A program made the position numbers and the translations under genes. Of a stretch of 64,000 nucleotides of DNA, positions 35,580 through 48,892 are shown one piece after another; position 1 is the stretch's first letter; every line of letters starts with the position of its first letter. The notes beneath the pieces are model-generated. The model worked only from the letters and a program-made list of their open reading frames with translations. It searched no databases and was not told where the DNA came from. The DNA comes from Phlebopus portentosus (lineage: Eukaryota > Basidiomycota > Agaricomycetes > Boletales > Boletinellaceae). The stretch spans positions 682,001 through 746,000 of the forward strand of contig JAYXKI010000011.1 of assembly GCA_037892935.1 (NCBI GenBank). Direction: 5' to 3'.

Positions 35580-37990
35580 ATGGTCTCGAGAGAACTCCAC
35601 GGTGAACGACTGCGGGAGAAGAACTTCTTGTAGTGCGCACTTCAATTTCTTCGTTCATGCCGCTCGACAATACTAGCGAAATTCTTTCAGTACTGTCCTC
35701 GATCTCCCAATCTTTGCAACAGAAGCTGAAATAAAGGAAAGACACAGAGCTCTATCTCTGGTGTTCCATCCGGATAGACAACATGATGAACGGCTGAAGG
35801 AGATCGCGAAGGAGAACTTCCTGGAAATTCAACTCGCATATGAAGGTACGTCCGAAATTCCTGGTGTAGATATAGAAATTGATAGTGTGAATTGCCTCGA
35901 ACTCCTACTAGTGCTTTCCGATCCATTTCGGCGGTATGTATAAGCACTTGGAAACGCTATACTAGGGCTCATTCAGCAAGAACATAGGGAAATCTATGAT
36001 ATATTGGGCTTCGAAGGATTGGAAATACAGTTCCCCAATAACCTCAAAACTCTACCAGTTGACGAGGTCTGTTTATCGCTCGTACGCATATGCACATACT
36101 AACTCCATATATAGCTTCGTCCTGCCCTACGCGGGTACTTCTACGAACATCGAGCCCAACAACTTCAGTCGCAGATAGATTCTCATGCGACTGTAGTGTG
36201 TTCTCTAGATGCACGCGAGTTATTTTACGATGGGTGGCATGCTCGAGACTGGGTTACAGATCTGTCAGAGAGACTCACTGCAACGAGGATGCGCATTTTG
36301 TCTTTACGTCATACTTTTTCGGTAGATCCACCGTCGTTTCCCTTCCAGACATCCGCTGACTTACGTTGTTCAGAGGCACCTTGGTCAGCAGACTAAATTA
36401 CAAGTCATCAGCAGGGTCGGCTTGCCTGTCGATGATGAGGAAGACCAAGATACTAGCCTTGACCCGGGTCGCTTCACATTACTGCGGGGTAATATTTCTG
36501 GAGTCATAACTCACCGGTATTCGGTCACGAAACAGTTGCAGGTTAGTAGGCTAGGCATAACTCGTTTCTTTTGTATCATTTCATATAGAATCGAATTCTC
36601 CATAGGTGCGAGCAAGTCTTACGAACTTGCGCAGCCTTTCCGTGTCATGGATGCATACGGATAAGCTGAATATCCTCCGTGTCTCGGTACCGCTTCAACT
36701 CTCACCTGTTTTTCCGCCCATCACTCTCAGTTTTCGACGACGTTTATTTCGCAATTCGTTGACATTAGGCGCAGTAGACTGTGTGTTGAACCAAAAGGGC
36801 CTTCCGGCGGTGAACATCGGCGTTACAAATCCTCCAGTTATAAGGAAGGGAACGACATTTGCATCGGGATGGGATGCAGGTTTCAACTTGCGCGGACGGA
36901 TGCCTGGTCCGACTACGTACTTCCAATGGCGGGCTGTGTTGTTGCCTCTTTCCATGATCCTCAAGATCGGGTCCGAATTCAGTTTTCTGGGTGGATTGGC
37001 AAACACGATCGAGGGCTCTTGGCATAGTGAGACCGAAGAGACGGATATCTCTTCAGCCGTTGTATGGAATCATGACGGCGTTGTGTTACGACTTTCGTAC
37101 GTGTTAGATTTGTTAATCATTTAATAATTACTGATTTTTCCTCGAAGGGTAACTCACCTGGGGCAAACTTTCGTCCTACCAATTAGGCTCTCCGATGAGA
37201 ATCTGTCGTATCTTGTCATACTTGCAACTCTGGCACAAGCTTCAGCATTCGCACTGGCAGAGTACTTTTTCCTGAGAAAACTTCGAGCCAAAACGAGAAC
37301 AATGTAAGGAAATATTTGTCTCTCCTTCTCATCCGCGGCATACCACTGACAGCCCTGCATAGACGAAGAGAAGAACACGAGCAAGCGCAACAAGACCAGC
37401 ACTCCCAGAGAAAGGCAGAAGCTGAGGCGGTTATTAAGATGCTCGAGAGCGCTGCACATCGCTCATATGAGACTGAGAAAGGCAGAGATGGTACTGATAC
37501 CGCCTTAGTTTCCTCCGGCTTGCTGACCGTATACTCCAAGGTCTTGTAATTCTGGAAGCACGATACTTCCCAATCGAGGACAACGGCATTCCAATGCCCG
37601 ACCTGGGAATAGACGTGACAAAAGCTGTTCAGGCACTCGTCCACAACAGACAGTTGTATATTCCGGGCGAAAGTAGCAAAGTTAGTTCTACTGCCTCATT
37701 GCGCCCTCTTAGGAGTTTGCGTTGCTGAATTGTTCAACTCGATGATAGTCTTTGCTCCGCGGATTCTATGACCCGCTACCTGAGTGTTCGAAATGTCTGA
37801 GCGTGCGGTACGAATTCCGCGGACGAATGCACTATGCTGAAATTGGTGAACATGCGCCTTTGGTCCTTCCGTTGGAAAGTTAGTCTTGTTTTGGTAACAT
37901 GCTCTGCGTAAGGTACTAACGTAGAGTCACCGTACAGGTCATCTGGTCGAGCACATGGATGACAAGTGGAGCAAACCGAACGGTGCATGA
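35580..37990 (+). CDS. DNAJC11: DNAJC11-like mitochondrial J protein (one-base frame correction needed)
   Basis: Eleven exons: 35580-35632, 35691-35845, 35912-35933, 35988-36066, 36115-36321, 36374-36541, 36606-37096, 37148-37303, 37363-37680, 37749-37878, 37938-37990. The J domain is at the N-terminus: FLYTVLDLPIFATEAEIKER, HPD in LVFHPDRQ, and YEVLSDPFRREIYDILGFEG, followed by a beta-rich middle (SGVITHRYSVTKQLQV, FASGWDAGFNLRGRMPG). A membrane or amphipathic helix may lie at LSYLVILATLAQASAFALAE. The C-terminal DUF3395-type region has DLGIDVTKAVQALV and RGFYDPLPE with YEFRGRMHYAEI. At 37540-37541 one G is missing between VYSK and LVILEARYFP; with it the model closes at 610 aa. Human DNAJC11 associates with MICOS and the outer-membrane SAM complex; the same is inferred here. 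Confidence 0.9.
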
Positions 37991-40900
37991 CCTTGAAGAT
38001 ATTCTTTTGGTTGTTTTATCTTCTTGTTACTGAGATTGAAGTCGGAAAATAGTCCCACGTTGGTACACTACAGCCGTACCGGAGGTCCCTGTCTTCGACA
38101 ACTCTCGGTAACAAGTGGCTAACACGATGCACTCTGACAGATCCCCCGACCTTGACAGATAAAATAGTCATGACCTGTTCCCTTTCCGCCGTTCACGCCG
38201 AAACTTTCTCCGCGAACGAGCCAAATCCACCACTGGAACTCTCCACTTTGCATTCAATGGCAATACTACTTTAGTCCCGCATTTTTCCTGTAATAACTTT
38301 CTCAGCACGTAATAACCATCAGGAACAACCTTCCTATGATTCAAAAACCTTTTACGTCTTCAGGATGTTGCTGCTTACGATTGTTCATTTGCTGAGTTGT
38401 TACTCGGTTGAGAATGATCAACGTCAGGCTTCTTCTCCCGCGAGTGGTTCTATTTCCCGCGCCTGCCTCCTATCTGAAGTCGTCATCTTCTTCGTCTTCT
38501 CGGGCTTCATCGCGGTGTAACTGCGCGTGAAGAGATACGCTGTGGCTCTTTATGTCCGGCCGTACGAAACCCCGATACTGCTTCGTATCGGCCTTATCTG
38601 CGGCCTTTCTTTTCAGTTCTTGCCGGTTTTGAATACTGTGGATTCGTAAGTCCGTTATCCTACTATTGATTCTCGTGTTTCAGGATGCTTCAGACGTCTG
38701 TTCTCGTCCCTTCGCCTACTTACGCGTGCTCCCACTGCTCGTAATCCCGCGTCGGAGTTAGTTCATAGTAGCATGTGCAGAGTAGAGAAGACGCTGTAAG
38801 GGTCGCGGTCGACACTAAGCTCCCCTGGCAGCTGCTACCTCAAGGTACTTTGGTGCGTATGACTTGGCGCGGCGTCGAGGCACCCGAGTTGAACGAGAAA
38901 GAAGAGGCTCACGGGGCGAGCCAGGATTGATGGGAAAGGCAGTTAGAGTTTTGACAGCTTCACAGGCGTAAAAATGCTATTCCTGTAAACGGTGGCGCTT
39001 GCTTCGAAGATTCCACGGATACGCGATAGCTCGAAATGGGTGCTATTATCAGCGAGCAGCGCCGGGCGTAAGGAGAAGGAGATCGATCGTGTTGGAAGTC
39101 GCGTATTTTCGGAATGCAAGGGAAGGGGATGGCTCTCGGGCTAGCTGTGAGGCGAAAGGAGAGTTGGCGAGCCTGGATATCCGCTTTCGTTCGGTGAGGA
39201 TAAGGCGAAGATATGCGAGTCTTCTCAACCACTTCCCCGATCTTCTTGAGGGTTTTGAGCGGTCTTGGTGTCCAACTGGTCGGATCCTTTGACAAAAACC
39301 TTGACCTTAAGAACCTCAAATGTATGCTGAACAAGGAATGAACGAACAGGTTTTTATCTCATCGCGTAACGGAAGACGTCAATTCTTACGACATTACTCG
39401 GAGTAACTCAGGACTCAGGACTCAATAGAGGCAAGATTAAAACCTAGATCTCAGGTTCTGAGCAATTTGCTTGATTCCTTGATTCCGATTACATGCAATG
39501 CGCCACTGTAGGTCATAATTAACGCAACCCTCGGGACAACTAAACCTTCCAATAAAGAATAAACGGCTCCCACGGAAAGTACATATCCTTGGAATACAGC
39601 ATTACGATACGAAAAGAACGATTGAGTAGTCCGAGGACTGCTCGCGCCGGCAGGCTACCTGCTTGATTCTCGACGTTCATAACGGGGACGTTACCGACGA
39701 CAGGTGTTCCCTTCCAGTTCAGATCGTCGCTCAGCGCGGACGTATGTCTACATGCAGGACGACGCAACAAGCCTGCTCTGAAGCAGAAAAGAGACGTGAC
39801 CTTCAAAAGCGGGTATGTACACCTTTGTCTGGTAAGTGGTACCTAAATGGAGCAGCTGTGGAAGCACCTGAAATTCTGCCGTAACGCCGAGGTGCTAAAT
39901 TTTGCCTTGGTGGCCTGACGAAAAGGGTCTGTCTTTTCCCTCTCTTCTTGCCAGGCACTGTGAAGCGCGGCTGTTCTCCTCGCGTTAGACGCTTAACTAG
40001 ACTCTGATCAACCTCGCCAAATGTGTTGATCGTCGACCCAGGCCTTTCCAAATGTCTGCATGCAGTAGCTTACTGTCCTGGTCCCCACCCCCCCCCTGCG
40101 GGAGCGATAAGGAAAGATGTTCCTCTGATGTTTCGGCGTGCCATTTTTAATTATGCGGCACGCTGAGATCGTCCGAGCGGCGTGACAAAACCATAGCTAG
40201 CCTAACCCCTCTTGCGGGAATCTGCGTGCCTTCCGAGCTCAACTCCGAGGAGAAAGTGAAGAAAAAAAGAGGAGAGAAACAATGAGATCCCACAATTCTG
40301 AGATTGAATTCTCGCCGAGAAGATTTGCGTGATAAAGTTTGCCACGCGTGGGTATAGATTCTGGTTGAATTAGAGGTGGGATAGAGGGCGTTTAGGGTGA
40401 GATTTAACATCCTCGCAAAGATCATGGCCTGATGAGATCAATTCATTGTACTGATGTGGCGTAGTCTCCCCCATATAGCCGTATAGTGACCACATGTGCA
40501 CCTCATTTGCCTGAAACGCATAGAGCGGCGATAGGAAATCATGCTTCTTGATTCTTTGCATAGGCGATGAGCACGGAGTGTATGGAGTCCCACACATCGG
40601 TAGGAGCCGCGTTGCATACATACGTCTGCGTCTCTGCGTCTGATGATCTCGTCATGCAGGAACTAGTAAAGTTGTACATCAGCGCGCCGCAGGCTAGAAG
40701 CAGTCCCGTCTATAAAGACGCACTCCCACGAGAACGCGATACAGGAATGCACTTTGAATATACGGAATAGGAGTGATATGGGGTCAATTGTGCAGATGCG
40801 AGAAGTTCAAGAGAACCGGCTGATCGAGGACGGAGACGGATCGTCAGTAATCCATTGTGGTCGGGTAGTCGAAAGAGGTAAGGCTGCTTACTTTCGAACA

Positions 40901-43900
40901 GAGAAGGCGTACACCTCATGTATACACAATTGAATCCGTAGCTGGAAAATTTACTCAACAGCGGATCCTTTTATGCCGATGTCCGTTGCACACAGATGCA
41001 CACAGAACCGATGCCGAAATGAAAATCGAGAACGATTCTGCTTCTAGAGAAACGTTCGAGATGAAAAGGAAGAGTATTAATACTCTGAGGTCCTTCGCGG
41101 ATGGCCTGAACGAACTTCATATCTGATTCGGTGGCGTCTTGTCCAAATGGACCTTGAAGCGTCCTCGCAGCATAAAAATATCATCTCATCAAGCGGCCGT
41201 CGGCGACTCGGCGGTGGAGGCGGGAGCTCAAGCGGGCACCATCGGCACGTCCATTTATCCCATTATATTATTATTAACTTCATCTGAAACCAGAGATTTC
41301 AGTGATCTCCGCCACCTGTTGTAAAATGAGAAATTTGAGTATCCCGTACCAGCTATCGTTCATCCGGGGTAAGCACAGCGCGTGTTGGTCCCTGATGGTG
41401 ACACATGTCTCTGAGATCTTGCTATAAAAAGGAGTATGGATGGTGGCAACACAGACCAGTATTCGGAACGCGGACCGTAGAATGCGAGTTTCGATGCTGG
41501 GCTTGTCTTGTTTCGACTTTCTGAGTTGAAAGAGGGAAGCGGCGTTCCGTTGAATGCCTTGAATGCCTTGAATGGGTGCTTGACTGAGAGTAGCGAGAAG
41601 GTGGTGGAATACAAACCAATCAACAAATTGACCCTCTCAACACATATTATGCTCAATTTCCCAAAAATACAGTATTCTTCGTACTTATTTTGCGCTCTCC
41701 TCTAAAACTATTCCCTCTAGCAGGCTACCAAGACAGATAATTAATTCGCAACGGACTTAACAAGCGGCGGCTAGCCGTCGGGAATGTACCACACGAAGAA
41801 CTTGGCCTGAGCCATCCGCCAGAACACAATAAATTGTTGAATTGAAATAGTATAAGCACTTCTTGTAAGCCGACTGCTCGCCACTAATGAATGACTCACA
41901 AAGCAAAGCATAACGCAGGCGCCGGGTGGCTATTCCTGTTGGTGTTATTATTGCTATCCATTAATCTATCTAATCCTGTCCTACTTGGTGCGTGCGAAGC
42001 ACTGTAATATCACACTTGGAGGATAGGAGGCATAGGACTGCGCAATATTGGCTCTGGCTAAAATGGAACGACAAATACACACACTAATAGTCACTGCTAC
42101 GTATCTTTCGGATGATCTAAGTTTTTATGGCAGCATCCGATCGCTTTGCTAGTTGCTTAGGTGACTCAAACCGGGATACCAGACATCCCCATGATTTAAG
42201 TATGATTTACCGGCGGATGAGAGAGACAGTTTGAATATTCGTCCCGCATCATTCAGTCTGAGATCCCCTGATCGAGATTTCAGATCTCGCTACTTTACGC
42301 TTTATATTGTCATGGAATTAATGACTAATTATGATCGAGAGGAAAAGGGTGACACAGTAAATTCCGCTTCGGGCAAAAACTACATTAATAAAATACCACC
42401 ATAAGCCATAAGACCGGCGGAAAAAGGGAAGGATTTCGCTTGGCTTGGGCTGTGCTTGGTTTATTCGTGTGCTCAAGTATTTGGCCGAAATGCATAAAGA
42501 ATCATTGATATCAATGCTTAGCCTGAGCAGAGCGCCAGTATCGACTCAAAATGACGTCTTCAAGTTGCCCTCGTGCCGCGGAAAGGGAAAGGCATTCGCC
42601 TCCGTACATACAGCTGAAGTGCAGAGTAACCTAGGAAAGGCAATGCCGATGACTTCGAACAACGGCGAATTTGTCATGATGGAAAAAGGAATTGATTATG
42701 CATCGGTCCAATTGAGGAGATGAATACGAACACTTTGATTCGCCCGCAAGTGCTTTGTTGATTCGGAGGAGCTTTTCCCGGTGTCTTTTCACCATGTCCG
42801 CACTTCATCATTGGATAGCATTTGATTTTGTATGTATGTATAAAAAGGACAACCTTATTGGGGGAATCATCCTCGGAGGAACCAAACTGGAATTCGGAAG
42901 AAGAACAAAAAGGAAGAATAAGAACGGTAATAACGAGAAACCTTCCTTGTCACTCAAATATTTACATTATTTTATTTCGCCGTATTCAGCGGAGCCCGGC
43001 GCGCAATTTCATCAAGTATATCATATCTACCAAGCACGGAGAGCCCACTCGGTCCGATCTGCCACCGAGCTCGGTGTAATGTAACACAGACAGACCGAGT
43101 CTAAGTAAGTTTCTCTTACTCACTCCGAAAATAAGAGTGCCTTCCAACCCCGATAGAATTGTCCCTAGTTTTCAAGGCGCCCAAAGTTGAAGTATATGCC
43201 TGGAGGCTCCGAGAACTGAAAAAGTGCCGTAATACACACACACACACACACACACACAGAGTAGATCAACTTCCCGAAAAGAAAGTGTCCTGGTAAAGAG
43301 TGACTAACAACACTCTTGTTGATAGCGCTGCCGTCCTTCGATTCGCGGTTACGTTCGCAGCAGAACTACCTGGAAATGAAAAGAAGCTCGGCGCCAGCGT
43401 CAAGTGTTAGTCAGAACAGCACGCCACCCAATTATCTGATTCGCCGCAGGCGCGGGAGGTAAGGAACGAGTTGAGTCGATGATAATAGCACCGCATTGAC
43501 TGGGCCTAGAGCGCCCATCCAGGTTGCTTTTAGCCGTCAGCCGTCCCTCCGAGGCACGGCACGCGGGAAGTGTTCACGGCATAGCAGCGGTCAAGTACAT
43601 CTACGCAATCGAACCTTCTTTGCCTCTGCACATCGGCCAGATGGCTAGAGTCAGAGAAAAAGAAAGAAAGAAAGAACGAAAAGAAAAGAACAGAGTGAGC
43701 TTCCTGTGCCTTCATTTTAGATGCCATTCGTCCGATTTGCAAATGTATCGTTTATTCTTAATCTCCGGCCGGGATTACGTCTCCCTTCTTATTTTCTCAC
43801 AAGTGTTCGCCGAGGAAAAAGAGGAAGAAATGAGCAAGTGAACAGATGAGGTACAGAAAAGAAAAGACGCAAAGTACTGGTTGGCCAGACCCAAGTTGAT

Positions 43901-46372
43901 TTAAAATAAATAAAGAAGTGCTCGTGCGCCGAGGGTATGGACTGCGGAACGGGCTGTGTGAGTGAGAAGAGACGCACCTGTTAAGATCCTCATTCACAAT
44001 CAGTGAATCAGTACGAATCGGACAATCAGTGTCGGCGTTGGTTGGTGTCGGTGATAGTGGCAAGGACTCAGAATCAAGGATCAAAATCAAAAGTGAGGAA
44101 TCCCGGTGACATGGAGATGGGCGAGAAAGCAGAACAAAGGGGTGATGTTCACAATGAGGGGTTCTGATGTGACAATGTTAAGAGGTATCTCTAGTTCTGT
44201 ATTCAGTAGGTAGGGATCTCTGCAAATGCAAGACTGTCTTGTTCAAGACCCTAGGCGAACAAGGACATATGCAATAGCAAAGAAGATGACACAGACGAAC
44301 GGGGTCCGTGCACACCTTTACGGAACAGACACATGGATACGTACTGCAGATCCGTCGAAGGAGGGTTTGGTAATTCAATCCGCAGGTTCCAAGTAATTAT
44401 GGAAAGAAGCCGTCATCAAGAACTTTGATGCTGCTGCTGCTTTTGAGGAGCGTAGTGTAGATTGCGGAAACCTCGGGATAGAGGTATGCCGTGTGAGGTT
44501 AGTTTGGGGGCCGAAGCCAAATGGAAGCCAGAGTGCCCAGATGAAGGAGAGATATGGTTTGGTGTGCGATTATATTTGTGTTTTAGACGTGTAGCGCGTA
44601 GACAGGGGTGAGATACAAGAGTGCGAGATTGCATCCTGTACGACGGCAATTCCAGAAATGTAACGGAAGCCATTAGATCTGGACCAGAAGAGAGGGCTAA
44701 AGCCGAGACCCGGAGAGAGAAAACCGAGGAGCAACCTTATATGCGTCGCGACGGACAAGCATATACATACATACATAGCTGTGTACAGAAGAGTAGGGGA
44801 TTGAGCGCAGGAAGGCGCGAGTGAAAAGGCTCATTATTCACGTATGTGCAAAGTTTCTTTTCCCTCTTTGTTTCCTTGCGGCGTCGGAGAACCCGAACGT
44901 TCCTTGTCTGATTTTTTTCGAAGTCCATTTTCCTCGGGAGCAGCTTGTGCTTGGCTGGGAGTGAGCCTGAGTACTGGTAGTTAGCGTGCCGAGAGACGCG
45001 CTTCTGTGATGTATGATACCCTGACAGGGATGAGCTTGGTGGCGTGCGATTAGATGTGCAGACCGAGCTTGGACGAGGCAGAGGCAGTGCGACTGACAGG
45101 GAACCAGAGCCAAAGTGATCAGATGCTACTCAATCGAGAGAGAGAAACGCAACAGCGACAGTGAGGAGCGAACAGAGCGCGTCGAAGTCTCACACATCGA
45201 GATAAGGGCGGAGTTCATCGGAGTTAGAAACTCTATCTGAGGACTGCCCGATCAAGATTTTAGTCGGTACTCAAAGTCGAGTCACATCTTGGCTTGGACA
45301 TCTTCCCACGACTTATCGGCACGAACCGGCATATTCCGGCATTCGGCAAAAGCAGAAACGTGAACTCTATTCTACTTTTCGTCGTAAAAATGGATTGATG
45401 CCTTGATTCGGTGCTACTGTGCGTATGTATATGTGCCATACCCGGATACCGGATACATTCGTTTCCATCTCAGACGAAACGGGGAAAGCGAACCAATTTC
45501 ATTGCACGTCTCAGAGCTATTTTTTGCTCTTCAGGCCGGTTGCAGAAAGAGGGACGGGCTCGGGAATGCATGCGGATTTGGACGGGGAGCCGCAAAACGT
45601 CAGCCCGCCGATTTCATTTTTTGTGTGGTGAACTCGCCACGGATGCCGGCATTGCATGGCCCGGACCGTTGATCATGCCAATAGACTTGATGCACGATGA
45701 AGCCCTTCCTTCCATACTGAGAGAAAGCAAAGTTTGGATGGATACGCCGCGTGGACTGGTACGCGGGTGTGAAGATAAGCTTGACGCTTGCTCTGAAAAA
45801 TGAAGGCGGGTTTCCGAGAAACCAGGACCTGGACTTTGGCTCTTCTCAGGACACCAATAATGACCGCCGATCATGCTGGCTCGGAGAAAGCAAAAAGAAA
45901 AGCTAAATCAAAGCAGAATATTTAGTCTAGGAGCAAAGAGAGAGAGAATGGGATGGAATAGATGGAGAAGATAGTTTGTTTAGATTGCAAAAGTGATGTC
46001 CTGAAAAGGGGATAGAATGGATCTAAGGGACCCCAAAGGAAGAGTAATAATTTGACTCTGATTCTGAGCCTGAGAAGGCGATAGGCATGCTTACGTCAAC
46101 GCTGAATTCTATGTCCGCTCAGTTGCAATTCAATTCAAATATGTATAATGTATATTATATCCTATATATTACCATGTGTGTGAAGCAGATTCTTATATTC
46201 CAATCTCCCGCTCTCTTTCTCCCGCCAGCCACCCATCTCGCCAGCCCGCTCGTGCACACCAGCCCCAACAGTGTCCGTACAGCCCGCCCGTCGTCCGCTT
46301 GACGACAATCCACGCCAGGCGGGTCGACAAGCGAGCCTGGAGCGCGACCACAGTGGGTCCTCACTTTGCTCA
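37991..46372. other. About 8.4 kb without a recognisable gene, upstream of the WOPR gene
   Basis: Read on both strands. Frames of 80-130 codons near 38960-39334, 39540-40051, 42445-42723, 43797-44090 and 45411-45803 show no family features, no matching splice-joined partners and mixed composition. There is a (CA)n run at 43234-43259 and a GAAA-rich run near 43655-43680. No reverse transcriptase, transposase or terminal repeats were seen. It may be the extended regulatory region of the WOPR gene, decayed repeat DNA, or hold noncoding transcripts. Confidence 0.5.
43234..43259. repeat. (AC)n microsatellite, about 13 units
   Basis: Perfect alternating AC run of about 26 bases, flanked by AGTGCCGTAAT and GAGTAGATC. 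Confidence 0.95.
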
Positions 46373-48892
46373 ATGTACACCCAGCCATACGCCCAACCAT
46401 ACATCCAGTCTCACCCGCAACTCCAACCCGACGCTGTCGCTGTATCGTCCCAATCGCAAGACGTGGCCATGTCCCATCCACAGCCGAAGCTTTTCCAGGA
46501 CGGCTCTGCACCCGTCTTCCGCGCGTGTTCTTCTGCAATGCAACGTCCTACGCTCACAAACGTGCGCATCCGCTCCACGCGTGACGCCAACCAGATCTTC
46601 TATGCCGTCTTGCTCAATCTCCTTCCCATGACCGTCCGCCGTCTCGATGCCGAGGAGCGACGCGCAATAACGTCCGGGAACGTCTACGTATGGGAGGAAC
46701 GCGGTGCCACTTCCGAGGCAACGGGACTCGGCATCGAGCGTTGGTATGTGACTCGTCTTCTATATTGCTGTGTTCTTTATGAGCTTACGTCCTACCCGGC
46801 GCCTCCTAGGACTGATGGAATGCGGTGGAGTCCTAGCAGAGTTCGAGATGTGCGCTGATTCTTTGCCCCTTTACTTTTATCCTCTGCCACCTATTTACTC
46901 ACCCTGTTCATCAGGAATTCTTGTTTTATCACCAGAAAGAGCTGGATCCCGAGGAGGCGGATAACTTGCCTCCAACTCGCTGGGCTCGAATAGTCAGGTG
47001 GGTTATTTTACGCCTCTTATTAAAGTTTGTTTCAGTGGGATAGTCTGCACTACTTATTCTGCAACTGTTTGGAGGATCTATGCCCCTTTTTGTCTCTTCT
47101 CCAGTTCTACTGGCTTCTACGTTTGGCTGTCTTCGCTCATCACTTAAACTGTTCTCTAAATAGGCCCAAAACTACTAGCGCCGATGGCTCGTCGTCAGAT
47201 ACATCCCCAGATAAAATCCCCCATCAACATGCGCTAAACGATCCAGAAAAGCTTATTAAACAAACATACAGCGTTTTAGTCGCTCTTCCCGAAGAAAGTC
47301 AACGCGGCGTCCTTCGTAAATGGCACCTCAGTAAGCGAAAACGCAAACTTATCATTATGTTCATTTCGGGGATCACTGACGTTGCGTCTGTTTTTCTCTT
47401 CTATCTTTAATTTGTTTCATTAAATGTGCCGCGCTATCCTATTTTCTGCAATCCTCCGGCAGCGGCATACTTCACACAGTCAACAGTGGATAAGCTACAA
47501 ACAGTGGATGAAGTGCTACCGAAACCTCATGTGATGGTTCCCGAGGGATTGTTCCGAAGCGCAAGAGCCGGGAAGATTCGCCGCGATACTACTTCCGGTC
47601 GATTGCAGCAGCAACAGCGCCAGCTTGCTTACTATGATCCTGATCCAGCAGGTCCCTCCGGGAGCTCACCAGTTTCGTCTGCTTATCCATCTTCTTCGAG
47701 TTACAGTCCTTACGCCTCCTCTTACACGCATATGATGCAACACGCATACGCCTATTCCCATGCACAACCTCAGTACTCTCCATACGTACAGGACGAAGTG
47801 GCCGTCCACCGTCAGGCATTACCGCCATCAGCACTTCCATCTTCGTCTTCTTTACCACCTGCCGGTGGTCCGTACGCGATCACTCCGACCCCACATCCGT
47901 CTCACGTTCCCCCGCCGCCGCCACAAGGACAGAGCTCGATCAGCGGGCAACCCCGCGGACTTGGACTTACACATACACGGCCTCCTCGGGATTGGGACGG
48001 TGAGCACGATCAAGAGCGCGAGCCGAGAGAGCAGGTGCGCTATGAACGCGATCTTGAGCGCGAGCGGGCATCGATATCGCCACAGAGAATTCCACCGGCG
48101 CTACCGAATACGTTTGATCCTACTGTTACTCGCGGGCGGGTCCACCCCTCCGCACCCACGCAGACTCGATCCCCGTCGTATTCTCATCCATATGCCAATG
48201 CTTTGCAAGGCCATTTGGTCCGCACCTCCGGTGGTGGTGCTGCGGTGGTGGCAGGTCCAGGGACTCAAGCTTCGGTATCTGAGTATTATTCTCCGGCGAA
48301 GCCTATAAAGCCGATCGACGTGTCGCCGTCGCGGCAGCCGCAAACACAGGTGACTGCTGCGTCGCCTGCGAGTGCAGGTCCTTCAAATGCCTGTGCGCGC
48401 GAGACGAGCGCTGGTGGATCGACAGGAACGGGTGGTGCTGGTGCTGGTGTGAATAATCCGGATTCGTCGGAAATAGGCGAGCAACGCCAGTCAGCGATCG
48501 GCCCTGTGCGCATTGGACCATCAAGTCCCTCGCCCAGGCACAAGAACAAGCACCTGTCGGCTATGACCCGACTGAGCGCATCACCGCGTTCCTTGCCCAG
48601 CTCTGCATTAGCACAATCAGAGCCGCTTCCGCGATTGCGCTCGGTTTCGTTCTCAGGGTCGGCTGTAACAACAGCAGCTCCTGCTTCCAGCACGACACTA
48701 CCTAACAGATCGCCAGCTGGAGACAACCTGAGCTTGGTCGGGGAATGCGCGCGCTCATTGGTGCCGCTCCACAACCTGGAGAATGCCGTGTTCCCGAGAC
48801 GAGACCCGACAGACGACGCGCTTCTGAGACGGTTTAATGCGCTTAGGACGACCCCTCCTACGAGTACCACGAGTACCGCTCGAGATGAATAA
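46373..48892 (+). CDS. WOPR-domain transcription regulator (Wor1/Ryp1/Gti1/Pac2/Sge1 family)
   Basis: Five exons, 46373-46743, 46810-46849, 46915-46997, 47164-47330 and 47463-48892, sum to 2091 nt (696 aa). The WOPR domain starts near residue 59: PTLTNVRIRSTRDANQIFYA, then LPMTVRRLDAEERRAITSGN and VYVWEERG, then GIERWTDGMRWSPSRVRDEF, the family hallmark, and a second part with KLIKQTYSV and RKWHLTAYFTQSTVDKL up to about residue 245. The remaining 450 residues are disordered, rich in Ser, Pro, Gln, Tyr and Ala. WOPR proteins bind DNA directly and act as master switches of cell type, morphology, sporulation or virulence in ascomycetes; basidiomycete roles are less known. Start chosen at MYTQPYAQPY, an ATG downstream of a long open stretch. 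Three of the four introns split codons and close exactly. Confidence 0.93.
47020..47028 (+). promoter_or_regulatory. Possible WOPR-binding site inside intron 3 of the WOPR gene
   Basis: TTAAAGTTT matches the nine-base core reported for the ascomycete WOPR proteins Wor1, Ryp1 and Mit1. It lies in the WOPR gene's own third intron, 22 bases after the donor. A nine-base word is expected by chance every 130 kb or so per strand, so this alone is weak. Confidence 0.25.

Noticed and set aside
42445..42723. A 92-codon plus-strand frame in the large gap
   Set aside because: No family resemblance, no supporting splice sites and isolated in a gene-free region; not enough to call a gene.
48286..48870. 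A 194-codon minus-strand frame
   Set aside because: Antisense shadow of the WOPR protein's low-complexity tail, which is fixed by exact exon closure.
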